A DNA stretch of 51,389 nt from Pseudogemmobacter humi (lineage in GTDB: Bacteria; Pseudomonadota; Alphaproteobacteria; Rhodobacterales; Rhodobacteraceae), in assembly GCF_900609055.1 (NCBI RefSeq), contig NZ_UXAW01000066.1, forward strand, positions 1 to 51,389. Direction: 5' to 3'. The translations under genes were made by a program, and so were the position numbers. The notes below the pieces were generated by a model, which was given only the letters and a program-made list of their open reading frames with translations, ran no database searches and was not told the origin of the DNA. Shown here piece after piece: positions 14,549 through 24,096 of the stretch; the first letter of the stretch is position 1; each line of letters starts with the position of its first letter.

Positions 14549-15577
14549 ATGCAAAGCATGACGCGTCGTTCTCTTTTGTCGGTCGGCGCCGCTGCGGGCG
14601 TGGGCGCGGCACTGGGAATCCGTCCGGCCCTGGCCGGGGACTCTGCGCTTTACGAGGCGGCGAAGGCCGAGGGCGAACTGAACCTTTACTGGGGATCCTA
14701 CGAGCAGAAGACGATCGACGAGCTGATCGCGGCCTTTACCGCCCGATATCCCGGGATCGGTGTCAATCTGTTGCGCCAGGCCTCGCAGACCGTCTACACC
14801 CGGCTGCGGCTGGAGATGGACAATGACGCGGTGCAATGCGACTCGCTCGGCACCACCAATGTGCTGCATTACAACGAACTGAAATCGCTCGATGCGCTGC
14901 GCCCCTACAAGCCGGCCGCGGCGGAGATGATCCCCGAGGCCTTCCGCACGCTCGACCCGGACGGGCTGTTCCATGTCGGCGCGATCAGCCTGATCTGCAT
15001 CAACCGCTCGGCTTCGGTCGAGGGGCCGAAATCCTGGGCCGAGATGGTCGGCGGCGGTTTCGCCGGCGAGATTTCCTGCGGCAGCCCCGCCCATTCCGGC
15101 GATGTGGCGCATTGGACGGTGGCGATGCTGGCGAAATTCGGCGAGGATTTCCTGCGCGATTTCGCGGCGCAAAAGCCGAAGATCGGCCAGTCCAGCGTCG
15201 ATTCCGTCACCGACATCCTGGCAGGCGAGCGCACCGTCGGCGCCAGCGCACCCTACAGCTATACGCTGACCCAGAAAGCCGCCGGCAATCCGATCGACGT
15301 GACGATGCCGTCGGACGATGCGATCCTGAACCTCGGGATCACGGGAATTCCCGCGAAGGCGCCGCATCCCAACGCGGGCCAGCTTTTCAACGAATTCCTC
15401 TATTCGCCGGAAGCCTCGCAGGTTCTGGTCGCCAACAACTGGCCCAGCCTGCGCAGCGATGTGCCCTGGGCCGGCGGGCTGAGCCTCGATCAGATCGGCT
15501 GGTATCGCAATCCCGCCGAGGGCCTGACCGAGGCCATGGCGGAGGCGATCGAAAAGTGGAAAGACATCGTGGCCTGA
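14549..15577 (+). CDS. ABC importer periplasmic substrate-binding protein (Fe3+/AfuA-type family)
   Basis: A 342-aa protein. It starts with a Tat-like leader (MTRRSLLSVGAAAGVGAALG, cleavage about residue 29 after ALA), then LYEAAKAEGELNLYWGSYEQ, the typical opening of the AfuA/PhnS/SBP_bac_6 type. Further parts include LGTTNVLHYNELKSLDALRPY and SAPYSYTLTQKAAG. Family members carry ferric ions or small organic and phosphonate solutes; the regulon context here (CoA-ligase, thiolase) argues for an organic acid rather than iron (inference). ATG 14549 follows AGGAGAAG at good spacing. It is first in an operon with permease, ATPase and MFS genes, behind LysR-type operator copy A. Confidence 0.88.
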   Translation: MQSMTRRSLLSVGAAAGVGAALGIRPALAGDSALYEAAKAEGELNLYWGSYEQKTIDELIAAFTARYPGIGVNLLRQASQTVYTRLRLEMDNDAVQCDSLGTTNVLHYNELKSLDALRPYKPAAAEMIPEAFRTLDPDGLFHVGAISLICINRSASVEGPKSWAEMVGGGFAGEISCGSPAHSGDVAHWTVAMLAKFGEDFLRDFAAQKPKIGQSSVDSVTDILAGERTVGASAPYSYTLTQKAAGNPIDVTMPSDDAILNLGITGIPAKAPHPNAGQLFNEFLYSPEASQVLVANNWPSLRSDVPWAGGLSLDQIGWYRNPAEGLTEAMAEAIEKWKDIVA

Positions 15578-15589
15578 CCACGGCGCTAT

Positions 15590-15648
15590 GGCCGCCGGGC
15601 CCATACCGGCGGCCGCGAAATCCGGCGACCCGGGCGGCAGCGCCCGGG
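15590..15648 (+). repeat. Two strong hairpins between binding-protein and permease genes
   Basis: Hairpin 1: GGCCGCCGG (15590-15598), 7-nt loop, CCGGCGGCC (15606-15614). Hairpin 2: CCCGGGCG (15629-15636), loop GCAG, CGCCCGGG (15641-15648). Neither is followed by a clear T tract. Such structures after a binding-protein gene commonly stabilise the upstream message or lower transcription into the permease genes. Confidence 0.6.
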
Positions 15649-15689
15649 CTTCGCCCCTTTGCTGCCCGACCGTTCCGCGAGACCCCGAG

Positions 15690-17432
15690 ATGACCTCACA
15701 GCCCCGCCCGGCCCTGTCCGGCATCATCGGCCACAACCTGCCGCGCTGGCTGGTGCTGACGCTGGTGACGCTGGCGCTTTTGCTTCTGGTTGCCCATCCG
15801 CTTGGCTGGATTCTGTGGAACAGCTTCCACGATGACAGCACCAAAGAGCTGACGCTCGGCAACTACCAGCGGATGTTCACCCGTCCGTCGCTCTGGATTC
15901 CCATCGTCAACTCTCTGCTGCTGGCCTTTTCGGTCGCCTTGTTCTCGACGCTGATCGGAGTGCCTCTGGCCTGGCTGGTCGCGCGCACCGACATGCCCGG
16001 GCGGGGGTTCATCCGGGCGATGACGATGACCGCCTTCGTGACCCCCTCGTTCATCGGGGCGCTCGGCTGGATCCTTCTGGCGGCGCCGAGGGCGGGCTGG
16101 CTGAACGTGGGCTGGCGCAACCTCACCGGGGCAGAGGGGCAGCTTCTCGACATCTACACCATGACGGGGACGATCTTCGTCTGCGCCATCTATACCGTGC
16201 CCTATACGTTCGCTCTGGTCGCCAGCGCCTTCGACGAGATGGCGGTCGAGCTGGAGGACGCCGCAACCACGCTTGGCGCGGGAAAATGGCGCACGATGCT
16301 TTCGATCACCGTGCCGCTGGCAAGCCCGGCCTTCCTTGTCGGCTTCATCCTGTCCTTCATCCAGGGCATGACGCTGTTCGGCGTGCCGGCCTTTCTGCTG
16401 ACCCCTTCGGGCACACGGGTCGTCACCACCCAGCTTGCGGAATTCTATCAGCTTTTCCCGCCCGAGATCTTTCTGGCCGCGGCCTATTGCATGCCGCTGC
16501 TGATCGTGACGGCGGGGCTGTTCTGGATCCGCCGCCGTATCCTCGGGCGCCGCCAGTTCACCACCATCGGCGGCAAGACCCGCCGCACGCGGCGGATCGC
16601 ACTGGGCGCGCGGGCACGCTGGCTGGGCTTCGCCTTTGCCATGATCGTGCCGGTCACCGCGGTCATCCTGCCCTTCGCCGCGCTGCTGCTGGTGTCCCTG
16701 TCGAAAGCCTGGGGGATGGGGCCGGTGTCGGGGAATTTCACCCTCGACTGGTATCGCTGGGCGCTGCTGGAAAACGGCGAGACGCAACGCGCCATCGTCA
16801 ATTCGCTGCTCTATGCCGGGATAGCCGCCTCGGTCTGCATGCTGCTTGGCGTGGTTGTCGCCTATATCTCCGAGCGCCGGCTGTTCAGCGGCGCCGCCAT
16901 CCTCGGCGCGCTGGCGACCACGCCGATCATCATCCCGGGGATCGTGCTCTCGGTCGGCTTCTTCTCGGCCTATACCCGCCCGCCCTTCGGTTTCTATGGC
17001 TCGGCCGTGCTGGTGATCGCAGCCTTCGTCGCGACCTTCCTGCCGATCGCCTATTCCCAGGGCACCACCACGATCAAAGGCATCAGCCCCGATCTGGAAC
17101 GCGCCGCCCGCAGCGTGGGCGCCGGAGAGATCCGCACCTTCCTGTCGATCACCGCGCCCCTGATGCGGACGGGCCTCGTCTCGGGCTGGCTTCTGGTCTT
17201 CATCCCGATCATGCGGGAACTGTCGGTCGCGATTTTCCTCGTCTCGCCGAAAACGAATGTGATGACCACGCTGATCTACAATTACAAGGACGGCGGCAAT
17301 TACGAGGCCGTGGCAGCGACCAGTGTGGTGCTGCTGGCCGGAACCCTGGTGATCGTGCTTCTGGCCCGGCTTCTGGTCGGTCAGGGCAGCCGCCGCACCC
17401 GCAAAACCCCGACCACGGACTCTGCCGCATGA
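15690..17432 (+). CDS. ABC importer permease, two fused transmembrane domains (FbpB/AfuB-type)
   Basis: A 580-aa membrane protein with about 12 transmembrane segments and two binding-protein-dependent transport domains in tandem. Each has the cytoplasmic EAA loop that docks the ATPase: AVELEDAATTLGAGKWRTM (about residue 190) and DLERAARSVGAGEIRTF (about 468). The fused layout is usual for ferric and AfuB-type importers. ATG 15690 is chosen since the preceding residues read as non-protein and a GAGA sequence lies before it. The stop overlaps the ATPase ATG by 4 bp. It is part of the operon under LysR-type operator copy A. Confidence 0.9.
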   Translation: MTSQPRPALSGIIGHNLPRWLVLTLVTLALLLLVAHPLGWILWNSFHDDSTKELTLGNYQRMFTRPSLWIPIVNSLLLAFSVALFSTLIGVPLAWLVARTDMPGRGFIRAMTMTAFVTPSFIGALGWILLAAPRAGWLNVGWRNLTGAEGQLLDIYTMTGTIFVCAIYTVPYTFALVASAFDEMAVELEDAATTLGAGKWRTMLSITVPLASPAFLVGFILSFIQGMTLFGVPAFLLTPSGTRVVTTQLAEFYQLFPPEIFLAAAYCMPLLIVTAGLFWIRRRILGRRQFTTIGGKTRRTRRIALGARARWLGFAFAMIVPVTAVILPFAALLLVSLSKAWGMGPVSGNFTLDWYRWALLENGETQRAIVNSLLYAGIAASVCMLLGVVVAYISERRLFSGAAILGALATTPIIIPGIVLSVGFFSAYTRPPFGFYGSAVLVIAAFVATFLPIAYSQGTTTIKGISPDLERAARSVGAGEIRTFLSITAPLMRTGLVSGWLLVFIPIMRELSVAIFLVSPKTNVMTTLIYNYKDGGNYEAVAATSVVLLAGTLVIVLLARLLVGQGSRRTRKTPTTDSAA

Positions 17433-18502
17433 GTGATATCCGCATCAAAGGGCTGAACAAGACGTTCGGCACCTATCAGGCCCTGCGCAATCTGAACCTG
17501 GACCTTGCCGACGGGCATCTGCTGGCGCTGCTCGGCCCTTCGGGCTGCGGCAAATCCACCACCTTGCAGATGCTGGCCGGGTTCGAGGCGCCGAGCAGCG
17601 GCGAGATCTGGGCGGGGGACCGGCTGATCTCAAGCCCCACCTCGGTGGTGCCGCCCGAGAAGCGCGGCATCTCGCTGGTGTTCCAGAACTATGCGGTCTG
17701 GCCGCATATGACGGTGGCGGAGAACATCGCCTTCGGTCTGAAGATCCGGCGGCTGTCGCGCAGCGAGGTGGCCGAGGGAACCAGGGCGGCGCTGGATGCG
17801 GTGCGCCTTGGCCAGCTTGCCGACCGCTACCCGTCCGAGCTTTCGGGCGGTCAGCAGCAGCGCGTGGCGCTGGCGCGGGCGCTAGCGGTCCGGCCCGGCA
17901 TCCTGCTGCTGGATGAGCCGCTGTCGAACCTGGACGCCGCCCTGCGCGACGAGATGCGCTTCGAGATCCGTCGGGTGCATGACGAGCTGGGGATCACCAC
18001 CGTCTATGTGACCCATGACCAGTCCGAGGCCCTGGTGACGGCGGACCGGATCGCGGTGATGAAACTGGGCGAGCTTCAGCAGCTCGGGGCGCCCGAAGAG
18101 GTGTTCGACCGGCCGGCAAATGAATTCGTCGCCTCTTTCATCGGCAACAACAACACCGTTCCGGGCATAAGCGCCGGCAAGGGTGCGCTCAGGTTCGGCG
18201 GCGAGACCGTCACCGCACTTGATCGCAGCGGGGCGGGTGAGGGGGGCGGGGCCGTTCTGATCATCCGCCCCGGCAAGATCCGGCTGTATGAGGAGGGAAC
18301 CGCGCCCGCCGGTCTGGCGAACGCCCTGCCGGCGACGGTGCTGCGCTCGGCCTATCTGGGCGAGAGCCGCGATATCCTCGCCGAACTGGCGACCGGGGCC
18401 ACGATGCGGGTGCTGGTGCCGCCGGAGCAGCGCCCGGCGCCGGGCGACAGGGTGGTCCTCGAACTGCCGGCCGCGCATTGTCAGATCCTGCCGGGAGGCT
18501 GA
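17429..18502 (+). CDS. ABC importer ATP-binding protein (FbpC/PotA-like)
   Basis: A 357-aa ATPase: Walker A GPSGCGKSTT (about residues 35-44), Q-loop LVFQNYAVWPHM, signature LSGGQQQRVALARAL (about 136), Walker B ILLLDEPLSNLD, and the switch His in VYVTHDQSEA. A C-terminal TOBE-like domain (about 250-355, VLIIRPGKIRLYEEG) is typical of MalK/PotA/FbpC-type ATPases. It energises import by the fused permease. The ATG overlaps the permease stop (ATGA). The gene's 3' end overlaps the MFS gene by 25 bp. Confidence 0.92.
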   Translation: MSDIRIKGLNKTFGTYQALRNLNLDLADGHLLALLGPSGCGKSTTLQMLAGFEAPSSGEIWAGDRLISSPTSVVPPEKRGISLVFQNYAVWPHMTVAENIAFGLKIRRLSRSEVAEGTRAALDAVRLGQLADRYPSELSGGQQQRVALARALAVRPGILLLDEPLSNLDAALRDEMRFEIRRVHDELGITTVYVTHDQSEALVTADRIAVMKLGELQQLGAPEEVFDRPANEFVASFIGNNNTVPGISAGKGALRFGGETVTALDRSGAGEGGGAVLIIRPGKIRLYEEGTAPAGLANALPATVLRSAYLGESRDILAELATGATMRVLVPPEQRPAPGDRVVLELPAAHCQILPGG

Positions 18503-19680
18503 TCCGGCCGCAGGACGAGGCGGCGGCCACCGGGCGCCAGTCCTGGCGGCTCGGCCAGTTCTACGCCGTCAGCATCCTGGCGCGCAGTCTGCTGATCGCG
18601 GTCATTCCCGCCATCGCGCTGTTGCGGCTCGGGGACGCGGGCCTCGTCAGCGCGGTCTATTTTGCGTCGAGCTGCCTGACGTTCACGATCAGCCTGGCGC
18701 TGCCGCGGGTGCTGCACCGGCTCGGGCTGCGCGGGATCCTTGCCGCGGGCACCCTAAGCGGGGTGCTCTGCGGTCTTTCCTTCCTGCTGCCGGGCCTTGC
18801 CGGTCTGGTTCCCGGGCTGACGCTGCATGTGCTGATGGTGCTTTGCTTCGAGAATGCCAGCAATCTCGCGGCTTTGCGGCTGATCGCCCGCCGCGATCAG
18901 CCCGCGTTCGAGGCCCGCCGCGTCATGCTGGCCGCCCCCGCCTATATGCTGGGCCCGGTGATCGGCACCGCCTTGCAGGAGGCGGGACTGGTGGGGCTGG
19001 TCTTTGCGGCGGCCGCGCTTTGCGCCTGTCTTGCGCCGCTTCTGGTTTTCATGGCCGGGCGCGGGGCCGCCGCCGTCCGCCCCGCCCCGGCGGCGCCTGC
19101 CGCAAGCGGTTTCGCGCTGCGCGGCTTCCTGTCTGCGCCGCGTTTGCGGGCGGCATGGCTGCTGGCCGTCGGCCGGGCGATGTGGTGGCAGATGCTTTTC
19201 GTCTACACCCCCCTGATGGCGCTGTCCCTTGGCGAGGGGCTGGCGCAGGCCGGGATCGTCGTCTCGCTGGCTTCGGCGCTTTTGCTGAGCGCGCCGCTCT
19301 GGGCGCGGCTGACCCGGCGGATGGGTCTCAGGCGGTTCATGATCGCCGCCTATATCCTTTGCGGGCTCTTCGCCTGCCTTGCCGGCGTGCTGGCGCAGTA
19401 TTCCTTCCCGCTTTTCGCCGCCGCGATCCTGCTCTCGGCGCTTGGCGTAAGCGCGATCGACAGCGTGGCCAATACGCCCTTCCTGCGGGCCGTGCGTCCG
19501 CGAGATGCGGCGCGGATGGTTCCGATCTACAACACGTTCCGCGAAGTGGCGCAGATCGTGCCGGCGGGGGTCTATGCGCTTCTCCTGCTCTTCGCCGAGA
19601 TCCGGCACATCTTCATCCTGACCGGGCTGAGCCTTGCCGCCTTCGCCTGGTTCTGCCGGTTCCTGCCGCGCCGGGGCTGA
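18478..19680 (+). CDS. MFS transporter
   Basis: A 400-aa membrane protein with 11-12 hydrophobic segments, two halves separated by a cytoplasmic loop near residues 195-215, and MFS-like basic loops such as WARLTRRMGLRRFMIAA. I cannot name the substrate. The start is taken as TTG 18478 because the frame needs an N-terminus before GRQSWRLGQFYAVS and no ATG or GTG fits. This gives a 25-bp overlap with the ATPase gene, so translation is probably coupled and the start uncertain by some residues. As the last gene of the importer operon it may export a product or import a related substrate. Confidence 0.8.
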   Translation: MSDPAGRLIRPQDEAAATGRQSWRLGQFYAVSILARSLLIAVIPAIALLRLGDAGLVSAVYFASSCLTFTISLALPRVLHRLGLRGILAAGTLSGVLCGLSFLLPGLAGLVPGLTLHVLMVLCFENASNLAALRLIARRDQPAFEARRVMLAAPAYMLGPVIGTALQEAGLVGLVFAAAALCACLAPLLVFMAGRGAAAVRPAPAAPAASGFALRGFLSAPRLRAAWLLAVGRAMWWQMLFVYTPLMALSLGEGLAQAGIVVSLASALLLSAPLWARLTRRMGLRRFMIAAYILCGLFACLAGVLAQYSFPLFAAAILLSALGVSAIDSVANTPFLRAVRPRDAARMVPIYNTFREVAQIVPAGVYALLLLFAEIRHIFILTGLSLAAFAWFCRFLPRRG

Positions 19681-19729
19681 TCCTGCCTTCGCCACGGCGG
19701 CCCGGGAGGGCGTCTCATCCCGTTTTGCC

Positions 19730-19756
19730 GGAATGGTGCCTTTCCCGCACCGATGC
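19730..19756. promoter_or_regulatory. LysR-type operator, copy B, upstream of the CoA-transferase operon
   Basis: GGAATGGTGC (19730-19739), 7-nt spacer CTTTCCC, then GCACCGATGC (19747-19756). The left arm is identical to copy A and the right arm keeps GCACC and the TGC-N7-GCA core. It lies 190 bp before the CoA-transferase ATG (19946). The rest of 19681-19945 shows no gene. Confidence 0.6.
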
Positions 19757-19945
19757 CGCAGCGAATAACTGATTGTTTGCAAGGTGGTTATGTGGAGCAA
19801 TGACGCGAGGAAAACGGCGGAGGATCCGCCGGGAAATCCACGAGACAACCCTTTCGCACCCGCCGGTTGCAAGCCCCTATCCCGCGCGCCCTCTCCGGCG
19901 CGTGAAAAGGGCCACGTCGCGGGGGCGTTATCGCCAGAGGCCGAA

Positions 19946-21151
<1,206 letters not shown>

Positions 21152-21177
21152 GAATACCGCAGGCAGAGGAACCGAAA

Positions 21178-22692
21178 TTGACCAATCTTGTCGAGGCTTT
21201 CGATCTGGCGGGCCGGGCCGGGCGCCCGGTGCTGATCCCTTTCGCGGGCGGTGTCGGGCAGACCGCCGTCACCTGCGGCGATCTGCGGGCGCTGGCCGCC
21301 CGCTTCGCCGGAGTGCTGGACGAACTGGGCCTGGTGCCCGGCGACCGGGTGGTGGTCCGGGTCGAGAAAACCGTGGCCAATCTGGCGCTTTACCTGGCCA
21401 CCCTGCAAAGGGGCGCGGTTTTCGTGCCGCTCAACACCGCCTATCGGCCGCAGGAGGTGGAGTATTTCCTGCGCGACACGTCGGCCCGGCTGGTGGTCTG
21501 CGACCCTGCCGATGCAGAGGTCATCCGCCCGGTGGCGGATGAGACCGGCGCCCGGGTGCTGACGCTCGATGCCTTTGGCGAAGGCAGCCTGACCAGGGCC
21601 GCGGGCAATCCGCAGCCCGCGATCGTGGCGCGGGACGATGACGATATCGCGGCCATTCTCTACACTTCGGGCACCACCGGAAAGCCGAAAGGCGCGATGC
21701 TGAGCCATGGCAACCTGCGCTCGAACGCCATGGCGCTGCGCGATCTGTGGCAGGTGACGGGCGATGACGTGATGCTGCACGCGCTGCCGGTCTTTCATGC
21801 GCACGGGCTTTTCGTCGGCTGCAATGTCATGCTTCTGGCCGGGGCGCAGATGCTGTTCCTGCCGAAGTTCGATCTGTCCCTTGTGCTGGACCTGCTGCCG
21901 CGCGCCACGGTGATGATGGGCATCCCGACCTTCTACACAAGGCTGCTGGCCGATCCCCGGCTCGACCGTGAAAAGGTGCGCGGGATGCGGCTTTTCACCT
22001 GCGGCTCGGCGCCGCTGCTGGCCGAGACCCATCGCGAATGGTCGGCGCGGACCGGAACCGCGATCCTCGAACGCTACGGCATGACCGAGACCGGGATGAA
22101 CACCTCGAATCCCTATGAGGGCGAGCGCCGCCCGGGCAGCGTCGGCCCGGCCCTGCCGGGCGTATCGGTGCGCGTCACCCGTCCGGGCAGCGCGGAGGTG
22201 CTGCCCCCGGGCGAGATCGGCATGATAGAGGTGAAGGGGCCGAATGTCTTCCGCGGCTATTGGGGGCTTCCCGAAAAGACCGCGGCCGAATTCCATCCCG
22301 GCGGCTGGTTCATCACCGGCGATCTCGGCTTCATCCAGGAGGACGGTTATGTGCAGATCGTCGGGCGCGGCAAGGATCTGGTGATCACCGGCGGCTTCAA
22401 CGTCTATCCCAAAGAGGTCGAGACCGAGATCGACGCGCTGGAAGGCGTGGCGGAAAGCGCGGTGATCGGCCTGCCCCATGCCGATTTCGGCGAGGCGGTG
22501 ACGGCCGTGGTCGTGGCGCAGCCCGGCGCCGCGATCAGCGAGGCCGCGATCCAGGCGGCGCTGCGCGAGCGGCTTGCCGCGTTCAAACTGCCGAAGAAGG
22601 TGATCTTCCTGCCGGAACTGCCCCGCAACACCATGGGCAAGGTGCAGAAGGCCCAGCTTCGCGAAATCTATCGCGGGCTTTACTCCGCCTGA
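21178..22692 (+). CDS. matB: Malonyl-CoA/methylmalonyl-CoA synthetase-like AMP-forming ligase (MatB family)
   Basis: A 504-aa adenylate-forming enzyme very close to alphaproteobacterial MatB. P-loop YTSGTTGKPKGAMLSHGN (about residue 161), HALPVFHAHGLFVG, ERYGMTETGMNTSNPYEGER, hinge GRGKDLVITGGFNVYPKE, and C-terminal catalytic Lys in RNTMGKVQKAQLRE. MatB ligates malonate or methylmalonate to CoA using ATP. The start is a TTG at 21178 (AGAGGAA upstream), giving MTNLVEAFDLAG. No malonyl-CoA decarboxylase (matA) or malonate carrier is nearby, so a different short dicarboxylate or a methylmalonate-type substrate is possible. It is co-transcribed with the CoA-transferase. Confidence 0.9.
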   Translation: MTNLVEAFDLAGRAGRPVLIPFAGGVGQTAVTCGDLRALAARFAGVLDELGLVPGDRVVVRVEKTVANLALYLATLQRGAVFVPLNTAYRPQEVEYFLRDTSARLVVCDPADAEVIRPVADETGARVLTLDAFGEGSLTRAAGNPQPAIVARDDDDIAAILYTSGTTGKPKGAMLSHGNLRSNAMALRDLWQVTGDDVMLHALPVFHAHGLFVGCNVMLLAGAQMLFLPKFDLSLVLDLLPRATVMMGIPTFYTRLLADPRLDREKVRGMRLFTCGSAPLLAETHREWSARTGTAILERYGMTETGMNTSNPYEGERRPGSVGPALPGVSVRVTRPGSAEVLPPGEIGMIEVKGPNVFRGYWGLPEKTAAEFHPGGWFITGDLGFIQEDGYVQIVGRGKDLVITGGFNVYPKEVETEIDALEGVAESAVIGLPHADFGEAVTAVVVAQPGAAISEAAIQAALRERLAAFKLPKKVIFLPELPRNTMGKVQKAQLREIYRGLYSA

Positions 22693-22707
22693 GACCGGAC
22701 GGAGCGG

Positions 22708-22735
22708 AAAGGCCGCGGTGCGCGCCGCGGCCTTT
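22708..22735. terminator. Bidirectional terminator between matB and the thioesterase gene
   Basis: AAAGGCCGCGG (22708-22718), 6-nt loop, then CCGCGGCCTTT (22725-22735): an 11-bp perfect stem with A/T ends between convergent genes. The terminal T run is short (TTT). Confidence 0.75.
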
Positions 22736-22749
22736 CGCAGGTGCTGCGC

Positions 22750-23214
22750 TCACATCAGCGCGGCCAGCCTTTCGCGCGTCTCCGGCGGGAAAACCGCGGC
22801 GCGGCGGGTTTCGAGACTGGCGCAAAGCGAGGTCTGGGCCATCGTCGCCGCCAGATAGCCCTGCCGGGCATGGTGCATTTCCATCTGCGCGAACAGCCTT
22901 TTGTCGTCGTGATGCGTCAGCGAGAGGGTGACGCGCAAAGGATCGCCCTCGCGCAGCTCGCGGCGGAAGTCGATGCCCGCGTGGACGGTGAACAGCCCGA
23001 GCCGGGTCTGCCGCGTCCAGTCGGCGCCGATGCCGCAATCGCCGAAGATCTCATGTCCCAGAAGATCGAAGACCATCGCATAGCAGGCCATGTTCATATG
23101 GCCGTACAGATCGATCCAGCCGGGCGCGACGCGGCAGATGCGGTAATTCCCGCGCCAGTGCTGCGGGCGCGGGTCGGGGCCCCCGGATGGGAGGCCCAGG
23201 GTGATTTCCTGCAT
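22750..23214 (-). CDS. 4HBT-type acyl-CoA thioesterase
   Basis: A 154-aa hot-dog protein. The helix segment GWIDLYGHMNMACYAMVFDL (about residues 32-51), with Asp35, His39, Met40 and Asn41, is the active-site motif of 4-hydroxybenzoyl-CoA-type thioesterases. A following strand reads HAGIDFRRELREGDPLRV. It is predicted to hydrolyse an acyl-CoA in the pathway and recycle CoA. It is the last gene of the six-gene minus-strand operon that starts with the thiolase, 19 bp after the crotonase gene. Confidence 0.85.
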   Translation of the reverse strand: MQEITLGLPSGGPDPRPQHWRGNYRICRVAPGWIDLYGHMNMACYAMVFDLLGHEIFGDCGIGADWTRQTRLGLFTVHAGIDFRRELREGDPLRVTLSLTHHDDKRLFAQMEMHHARQGYLAATMAQTSLCASLETRRAAVFPPETRERLAALM

Positions 23215-23233
23215 ATTCTTCTCCGCTGCGGCC

Positions 23234-24082
23234 TCAGCTTCCTTTGAAAACCGGCTTTTGCCGGGTGGTGAAGGCCGTGATGGCGGTATGGTAGTCTTCG
23301 GATCCGTAACAGGCCATCAGCACGTCCTCGTCTTCCACCGCTGCGATCGCTGTGTCGCGCATCCGCCGCAGGATCTCTTTGGTGCCCCAGAGCGTCAGCG
23401 GCGCCAGCGCGGCCATTTCTTCGGCGATCATACGGGCGCGGGGCAGCAGCGACGCCTCGTCGTCCGTCACCTCGCGCAGCGCCCCGGCTTCGGCCAGCGC
23501 GCCGGCGGGCAGCAGGCGGGCCGAAAACACCATCTCTTTCGTGCGCGCGGGTCCGATCAGCGCCGTCAGCCGGGCGAAGTTCCGGGCCGAGAGGCAATTG
23601 CCCACTGTGCGCGCGATGGGAAAGCCGAAGCGCAGCGAGGGCGTGGCGATCCGCACGTCGCAGGCGGCGGCGATCAGGGCGCCCATCCCGATGCAGGGCC
23701 CGGCCATGGCGGCGATGGTGGGCACCCGCAGCGCTTCGAGCCGGGTGGTCACCTCTTCGGCGCTGGCCTCGGTCGCCAGCACGTCGCGGGGCGTCGCCAC
23801 GGCGCCCAGGTCCGCCATATCGCCCCCGGCCATGAACGAGGGCCGGGCGCCGGGCATCCCCGTCAGCACCAGCCCGCGCAGATCGCGGTCGGTTTCCAGC
23901 TCGCGGAAAACCGCGATCATCGCGGTTTCCATCGCATGGGTCATCGCATTGAGCGCGGCCGGCCGGTTGAAGGCCAGCCATTCCACGCGGCCGGTCCGCA
24001 GGCGCAGGATCTCGCCGCCGGCCAGTTTTTCGCCCGCCGCCAGCATGGCTTCGGTCATCGGGGGGGTATTCTCTTCGGTCAT
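23234..24082 (-). CDS. Crotonase-family (enoyl-CoA hydratase/isomerase-like) protein lacking both catalytic glutamates
   Basis: A 282-aa crotonase-fold protein. The CoA-binding and oxyanion region is present (PSFMAGGDMADL and GPCIGMGALIAAACDVR). The two Glu residues that do hydration in classical crotonase are missing: the position in GGGCEL reads GMGALI, and FGQPEI reads FGFPIA. It may therefore be an isomerase, a decarboxylase of the methylmalonyl-CoA type or a thioester hydrolase rather than a hydratase (inference). ATG 24082 is used, 14 bp after the SDR stop, with GGAAG upstream. The MaoC protein in the same operon could supply hydratase activity. Confidence 0.85.
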   Translation of the reverse strand: MTEENTPPMTEAMLAAGEKLAGGEILRLRTGRVEWLAFNRPAALNAMTHAMETAMIAVFRELETDRDLRGLVLTGMPGARPSFMAGGDMADLGAVATPRDVLATEASAEEVTTRLEALRVPTIAAMAGPCIGMGALIAAACDVRIATPSLRFGFPIARTVGNCLSARNFARLTALIGPARTKEMVFSARLLPAGALAEAGALREVTDDEASLLPRARMIAEEMAALAPLTLWGTKEILRRMRDTAIAAVEDEDVLMACYGSEDYHTAITAFTTRQKPVFKGS

Positions 24083-24096
24083 TCCGGTCTTCCGTC

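Noticed and set aside
14060-15862. 600-codon minus-strand open frame across the binding-protein gene
   Set aside because: It covers the operator, the ribosome-binding site and a well-supported plus-strand gene. Its translation is low complexity.
14549-18502. Dedicated ferric iron importer
   Set aside because: The protein family includes iron importers, but the regulatory site is shared with acyl-CoA genes and there are no Fur-like boxes or siderophore genes nearby, so an organic substrate is more likely. Iron is not strictly excluded.
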